8,890 nt of DNA from an uncultured Clostridia bacterium. GTDB lineage: Bacteria > Bacillota > Clostridia > TANB77 > CAG-508. The stretch spans positions 1 through 8,890 of the forward strand of contig CAKPKU010000066.1 of assembly GCA_934167365.1 (NCBI GenBank), written 5' to 3'. Shown in pieces: positions 5,378 to 8,890 of the stretch. The translations under genes were made by a program, and so were the position numbers. Every line of letters begins with the position of its first letter. The stretch's first letter is position 1. The notes below the pieces were generated by a model, which had not been told where the DNA came from, made no database searches, and saw only the letters and a list, made by a program, of their open reading frames with translations.

Positions 5378-6802
5378 ATGAGTTGTTGTAAAACAATAAA
5401 GAAAACAAAAATAATTTGTAGTATAGGACCTGCAAGTACAGATCCAAAGGTAATGAGTGAAATGGTAAATGTGGGAATGAATGTAGCTCGTATAAACTTT
5501 TCTCATGCCACAATGGAAGAAAGAGCAGCAGTAGTTGCATCTGTACACGAAGTAAGAAAAATGACAGGAAAAAATGTTGCTATACTTTATGATACAAAAG
5601 GACCAGAATTCAGAAGTGGAATGATGGAAAATGATGAAATAAAACTAGAAGAAGGAAAAACAATAAGAATAGTAAAAGAAACAGTTTTAGGAACATCAGA
5701 AAGATTTTCAGTTAACCATCCACAAGCAATTGACAACTTAAAAGTTGGTTCAATAGTATTATTAGAAAATGGATTAATGAAAGTAGAAGTAATATCAGTA
5801 GAAGAAGATGGTGTTACATGTAAAATAGTAAATGGTGGAGTTTTAGGAAACAAAAAAAGTTTAAATGCACCAGGTGTAAAATTAGATATACCATTTATAA
5901 GTGATGTAGATAGAGAAGATATCATATATGCATGTGAACATGAAGGTGATTATATTGCATTATCATTTGTTTCTTGCAAAGAAGATGTTTTAGCAGCAAG
6001 AGAAATATTAAAACAATATAATAGAGAAGATATGAAAGTTATATCAAAAATCGAAAGTACAACAGGTGTTGAAAACTTAGATTCAATAATTGATGTATCA
6101 GATGGTATAATGGTAGCTCGTGGAGATTTAGGTGTTGAAGTACCAATGCAACAATTACCAAAATTCCAAAAATTAATGATTCAAAGATGCCGTGAAAAAG
6201 GTAAATTTGTTATAGTTGCAACAGAAATGTTAGAATCAATGAAGAAAAGCGCAAGACCAACTAGAGCAGAAGTTTCAGATGTTGCTAATGCAGTATTAGA
6301 TGGAACAGATGCAGTTATGCTTTCTGGAGAAACAACAGTTGGTAAATTCCCAGTAGAAGTTGTAAGATATATGGCTGAAATTTGTAAAGATACAGAGGAA
6401 TACTATGACTATGATTATGAATTTGATTCTGAAAGAGAAGTTACTATTACAGAAACAATAGCTAATAGTGTTGTAAATGCTGTAAGTGTATTAGGAGTTG
6501 ACTTAATAATAGCATCAACTGTAAGTGGAGATACAGCTAGAAGAATTAGTAATTTAAAACCAAGATGTCCAGTACTAGCTGCTACAAATTCAGAAGAAGT
6601 AGCTCGTTCACTTGCTTTAAATTATGGTGTATACCCAACAGTAGTTCCAGCTTCTGAAAGTACTGATGAAGTAATTGCAGTAGCTAAAGAAAAAGCAAAA
6701 GAAATAATGAAAATTAAAACAGGAGATATAATTGCCGTAACAGGTGGATTCCCAAAGAACGGAGCTAAAACAACTAACTTCTTAAAGATAGAAGAAATTT
6801 AA
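5378..6802 (+). CDS. pyk: Pyruvate kinase, 474 aa
   Basis: This enzyme converts phosphoenolpyruvate and ADP to pyruvate and ATP, the last step of glycolysis, in the cytoplasm. The family is clear along the whole length. N-terminal TKIICSIGPAS and NVARINFSH hold Arg38, Asn40 and Ser42; DTKGPEFRSG holds Asp72. A B-domain follows (about 75-175), then the catalytic ISKIES with Lys224 and Glu226, ARGDLGVEVP with the metal-binding Asp250, ATEMLESM with Thr282, and the C-terminal allosteric-type domain ending TTNFLKIEEI. It lacks the extra PEP-utiliser-like domain found in Bacillus, so it is the short form. AAGGAG is 11 nt before the ATG, which itself begins a typical N-terminus; a TTG at 5354 is rejected. 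pfkA, a frequent partner in Firmicutes, is not adjacent. Codon use looks like that of a highly expressed gene. Confidence 0.97.
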   Translation: MSCCKTIKKTKIICSIGPASTDPKVMSEMVNVGMNVARINFSHATMEERAAVVASVHEVRKMTGKNVAILYDTKGPEFRSGMMENDEIKLEEGKTIRIVKETVLGTSERFSVNHPQAIDNLKVGSIVLLENGLMKVEVISVEEDGVTCKIVNGGVLGNKKSLNAPGVKLDIPFISDVDREDIIYACEHEGDYIALSFVSCKEDVLAAREILKQYNREDMKVISKIESTTGVENLDSIIDVSDGIMVARGDLGVEVPMQQLPKFQKLMIQRCREKGKFVIVATEMLESMKKSARPTRAEVSDVANAVLDGTDAVMLSGETTVGKFPVEVVRYMAEICKDTEEYYDYDYEFDSEREVTITETIANSVVNAVSVLGVDLIIASTVSGDTARRISNLKPRCPVLAATNSEEVARSLALNYGVYPTVVPASESTDEVIAVAKEKAKEIMKIKTGDIIAVTGGFPKNGAKTTNFLKIEEI

Positions 6803-6821
6803 TATAATAAAATAATAAATT

Positions 6822-6905
6822 AAAAGATGTATCAAACATTGTAGTGTAGATTATTTATGAAAAAAACATATAACATACTACGTATAGCTTTAATACATCT
6901 TTTTT
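6822..6905 (+). terminator. Long-hairpin terminator after pyruvate kinase
   Basis: An 11-bp outer stem (6822-6832 with 6893-6903; core AAAAGATGTAT with its complement) ends in a T-run to 6905. It encloses about 60 nt that fold further: AAA with TTT just inside, then GTAGTGT (6841-6847) with ATACTAC (6875-6881). It starts 20 nt after the stop codon of pyk and is the only terminator-like signal there. The enclosed loop is unusually long for a terminator, so a small RNA or a short mobile repeat are alternatives. Confidence 0.55.
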
Positions 6906-6908
6906 ATA

Positions 6909-6992
6909 TAATAGGAAAGCTCTATGCATACGTATAGATTAAACTATTGAAGAATAAAGCCAGTTATCGCTTTTTAGTAGCATTTCCTATTA
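6909..6992 (+). promoter_or_regulatory. Possible structured leader upstream of the VWA gene
   Basis: A perfect 10-bp outer stem (TAATAGGAAA at 6909-6918 with TTTCCTATTA at 6983-6992), continued by GCT/AGC past a one-base bulge, encloses two hairpins. The first is CTATGC-ATAC-GTATAG (6922-6937). The second is AAAGC (6956-6960) with GCTTT (6969-6973). Together this makes a three-way-junction shape. A TATAAT at 6907-6912 could start a transcript at its 5' end, but it has no good -35. No known riboswitch class is recognised. Confidence 0.35.
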
Positions 6993-7026
6993 AATTAACG
7001 ATTAATAGAAGTAAAGGATGATCTAT

Positions 7027-8763
7027 ATGAAAGGGTTAAAAAAAATAAGTTTAATAATTGCAACAACTGTTTTTATTTTATTAATATCAGCATGTATAAT
7101 TTATGGATTGAATTCTAGAAAGAAAGTAGATAATAAAAGCGGAAAAATTGATGATTGGAAATTTAATCAAAGCAAATATGATGAAAATCATATGCAAGGT
7201 GGATCTTCTGTAATAGCATCAATACAAGAAAGTACTACTGATATATCATCAAATTATAATTCAAAAAAAACAGATGATTCCTATATAGGATATAAAGTAG
7301 GCGGGGCAAATAATATAGATAGTTTTAGACAAAATATAAAAAACAATTACTTACCACTTTCAACTGACATTACATATAATGGTTTATATTCAGAATATTA
7401 TTTTGATACTGGTAGAAATGAAAAGGTAACTGATAAGAAATTTTACCCAACCTACTCATTTGCAATGTCAACAGATCCAATATCAAATAAACAAGAATCA
7501 TATATGTCAATAGGCTTAAATTCTAACTTAAAAGAAAGTGATTTCAAAAGAAAAAGTTTAAATCTAGTTATTTTATTAGATATTTCTGGTTCAATGGATT
7601 CAACTTTAAATTCATATTACTATGATAATAAGGAACAAACTAGTGACGGTAAATCTAAAATGAAGTTGGCGGAAGAATGTATAAATAATTTAATTGATAA
7701 ATTAAGTCCAGAGGATAAGTTAGGAATAGTTCTATTTGATGATCAAGCTTATTTAGGAAAAGAGCTAAGGAAAATATCTGAAACAGATGTGGATTCAATT
7801 AAAAACCACATATTAGAAATAGAGGCTAGAGGTGGAACAAATTTTTCGGTTGGATATGAAAGATCAACAGATTTATTTGAAAAGTGTGAAAATAATGATG
7901 AATATCAAAATAGAATTATAGTAATAACAGATGCTATGCCAAATCTAGGAAATACTTCATCAGAAGGATTATATTCAAAAGTAAAAGAAAATTCTAATAA
8001 CAAAATATATACATCATTTATAGGCGTCGGTGTAGATTTTAATACAGAGCTAATAGAAAAAATTTCGGATGTACAAGGAGCAAATTACTATTCTGTACAT
8101 GATTCAGATGAATTTAATAAAACATTAGTAAAAGAATTTGACTATATGGTTACTCCATTAATATATGATTTAAATTTAGACTTTATTTCAGACGATTATG
8201 AAATTGAAAATATTTATGGAACAGATTCAGCAGATAAGTCAACAGGAAATATAGTACATGTAAATACATTATTTCCATCATCAACTAATTCAGAGGGAGA
8301 TGTAAAAGGTGGAATTATTGTATTAAAATTGAAAAAGAAAAGTGGTAGTAATGATAATAAAATAGAGCTGAAAATTTCATACAAAGATACCTCATATAAA
8401 GAATACAATGATAGCGAAAAGATTGAATTTAAAGTTCAAAAAGATGATTATTATGATAATTTAGGAATTCAAAAAGCAATTGTTTTGGCAAGATATGTAA
8501 ATACAATAAAGAACTGGATTGTATATGAAAAATCAAATAATAGTGATTTTATAATTACTGAAGAAACTGGAATAAAGGAATATGATGATTTGCATATAAA
8601 AAATATTTTAGGAGAGCATGAAAGAGAGTCTGTAAAATTAGTAGTTAGTGAGAATTATAAAAATATTTTTAAACAAGTAAAAAATTATATAGAAGAGCAG
8701 AATAAGATCTTAAAAGATGATAATTTATTAAATGAAATGGAAATTTTGAATAAACTTATATAA
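7027..8763 (+). CDS. Membrane-attached von Willebrand factor A domain protein, 578 aa
   Basis: ATG 7027 is chosen because AAAGGA lies 8 nt upstream; the ATG at 7018 overlaps that site. The N-terminus (MKGLKKISLII, hydrophobic to about residue 29) contains LISAC with Cys23, which fits a lipobox, but the hydrophobic stretch continues past the Cys, so an uncleaved anchor is also possible. After a Ser/Asn-rich linker comes DSFRQNIKNNYLPL, resembling the N-terminal motif of YfbK-type VWA proteins. The VWA domain (about 180-375) has a complete MIDAS metal site: DISGSM (185-190), Thr271 in GGTNFS, Asp302 in ITDAMPN. A beta-rich region follows (TPLIYDLNLDF, then GGIIVLKLKKK), then a C-terminal helical region (GIQKAIVLARYVNTIKNW) ending in a Glu/Lys-rich helix. 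It probably binds a protein ligand through a divalent metal outside the cell; the ligand is unknown. Confidence 0.9.
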   Translation: MKGLKKISLIIATTVFILLISACIIYGLNSRKKVDNKSGKIDDWKFNQSKYDENHMQGGSSVIASIQESTTDISSNYNSKKTDDSYIGYKVGGANNIDSFRQNIKNNYLPLSTDITYNGLYSEYYFDTGRNEKVTDKKFYPTYSFAMSTDPISNKQESYMSIGLNSNLKESDFKRKSLNLVILLDISGSMDSTLNSYYYDNKEQTSDGKSKMKLAEECINNLIDKLSPEDKLGIVLFDDQAYLGKELRKISETDVDSIKNHILEIEARGGTNFSVGYERSTDLFEKCENNDEYQNRIIVITDAMPNLGNTSSEGLYSKVKENSNNKIYTSFIGVGVDFNTELIEKISDVQGANYYSVHDSDEFNKTLVKEFDYMVTPLIYDLNLDFISDDYEIENIYGTDSADKSTGNIVHVNTLFPSSTNSEGDVKGGIIVLKLKKKSGSNDNKIELKISYKDTSYKEYNDSEKIEFKVQKDDYYDNLGIQKAIVLARYVNTIKNWIVYEKSNNSDFIITEETGIKEYDDLHIKNILGEHERESVKLVVSENYKNIFKQVKNYIEEQNKILKDDNLLNEMEILNKLI

Positions 8764-8799
8764 TTTTTTACAATATTTATAAATTTGTTTATGTAATGT

Positions 8800-8827
8800 A
8801 GCAAAATATAATAAAGTTCATACAATA
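8800..8827 (+). promoter_or_regulatory. Second candidate sigma-K (or sigma-E) promoter, for a gene beyond the window
   Basis: CATACAATA (8819-8827) fits both sigma-K (CATAnnnTA) and the sigma-E -10 (CATACAnT). AGCA (8800-8803), 15 nt upstream, is a 3 of 4 match to the sigma-K -35. A sigma-A-like pair, TTGTTT (8785-8790) and TATAAT (8807-8812) with a 16-nt spacer, overlaps, so housekeeping expression is an alternative. No terminator is seen between the VWA gene and this site. Confidence 0.45.
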
Positions 8828-8843
8828 TATTAATAATTAGATT

Positions 8844-8890
8844 AGTTTTGAAACATAAAGTTAAGCAAAACTGTGCCTGGGAAAGGGTGA
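8844..8890 (+). promoter_or_regulatory. Leader and ribosome binding site of a downstream gene
   Basis: AGTTTTG (8844-8850) and CAAAACT (8866-8872) form a perfect 7-bp stem. GGGAAAGGGTGA (8879-8890) looks like a ribosome binding site, so a start codon is expected just past the end of the window. GCAAAACTGTG followed by TGGGAAAGG resembles the leader at 2346-2379. Confidence 0.45.

Noticed and set aside
5330..5925. Minus-strand open frames over the pyk start and B-domain
   Set aside because: They lie opposite strongly conserved pyruvate kinase sequence and have low-complexity translations.
6874..6880. CATACTA, identical to the B. subtilis sigma-G -10 consensus
   Set aside because: It has no matching -35 at 17-18 nt and lies inside the stem of the hairpin after pyk; chance is likely in AT-rich DNA.
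6857..6937. 26-codon plus-strand frame with a hydrophobic product beginning MKKTYN
   Set aside because: It looks peptide-like, but it has no ribosome binding site and crosses both hairpin structures. It is kept only as a remote possibility.
8214..8408. Minus-strand open frame inside the VWA gene
   Set aside because: It has no ribosome binding site and lies opposite a good coding region.

Overview
The window is very AT-rich and fully bacterial, with strong AAGGAG-type ribosome binding sites, hairpin-plus-T-run terminators and a clear spoIVB gene. This points to an endospore-forming member of the Clostridia, possibly an uncultured gut lineage. No rRNA, tRNA, CRISPR array, transposase or phage gene was found.

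Layout. A small minus-strand gene of unknown function (9-329) diverges from a membrane-anchored extracytoplasmic protein (540-1718). Next come an orphan 150-aa basic protein with its own strong promoter (1788-2240) and a strong terminator. A cysteine-rich protein with a carboxypeptidase-regulatory-like fold (2388-2813) follows, behind a promoter of sporulation sigma-K type and a two-hairpin leader. A minus-strand hotdog thioesterase of the YbgC/FcbC type (3029-3442) converges on it, with a terminator for each gene between them. Then comes spoIVB (3560-4810), the PDZ plus S55 serine peptidase of the sporulation checkpoint, without spo0A behind it. A complete but tiny minus-strand transcription unit (4951-5126) encodes a 26-aa hydrophobic peptide. 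Pyruvate kinase (5378-6802) has a near-consensus sigma-A promoter. It is followed by two back-to-back inverted-repeat structures (6822-6905 and 6909-6992), then by a membrane-attached von Willebrand factor A protein with an intact MIDAS (7027-8763). The last about 70 bases hold a second sigma-K-like promoter and the leader of a gene that begins just outside the window.

How the parts connect. Most genes look like independent single-gene units with their own promoters, not one operon. The best link is sporulation. SpoIVB in model spore formers triggers the step that activates sigma-K, and two -10 regions here (2306-2324 and 8817-8835) are identical at 17 of 19 positions and fit the sigma-K pattern CATAnnnTA. 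One lies in front of a Cys-rich protein that would suit the spore coat. This link is inference: the -10 pattern is common by chance in such AT-rich DNA, but the extended identity is not easily explained that way.

Most noteworthy for follow-up: the 26-aa peptide unit, the pair of matching sporulation-type promoters with structured leaders, and the possible three-way-junction leader upstream of the VWA gene. No clearly new multi-gene system was recognised.
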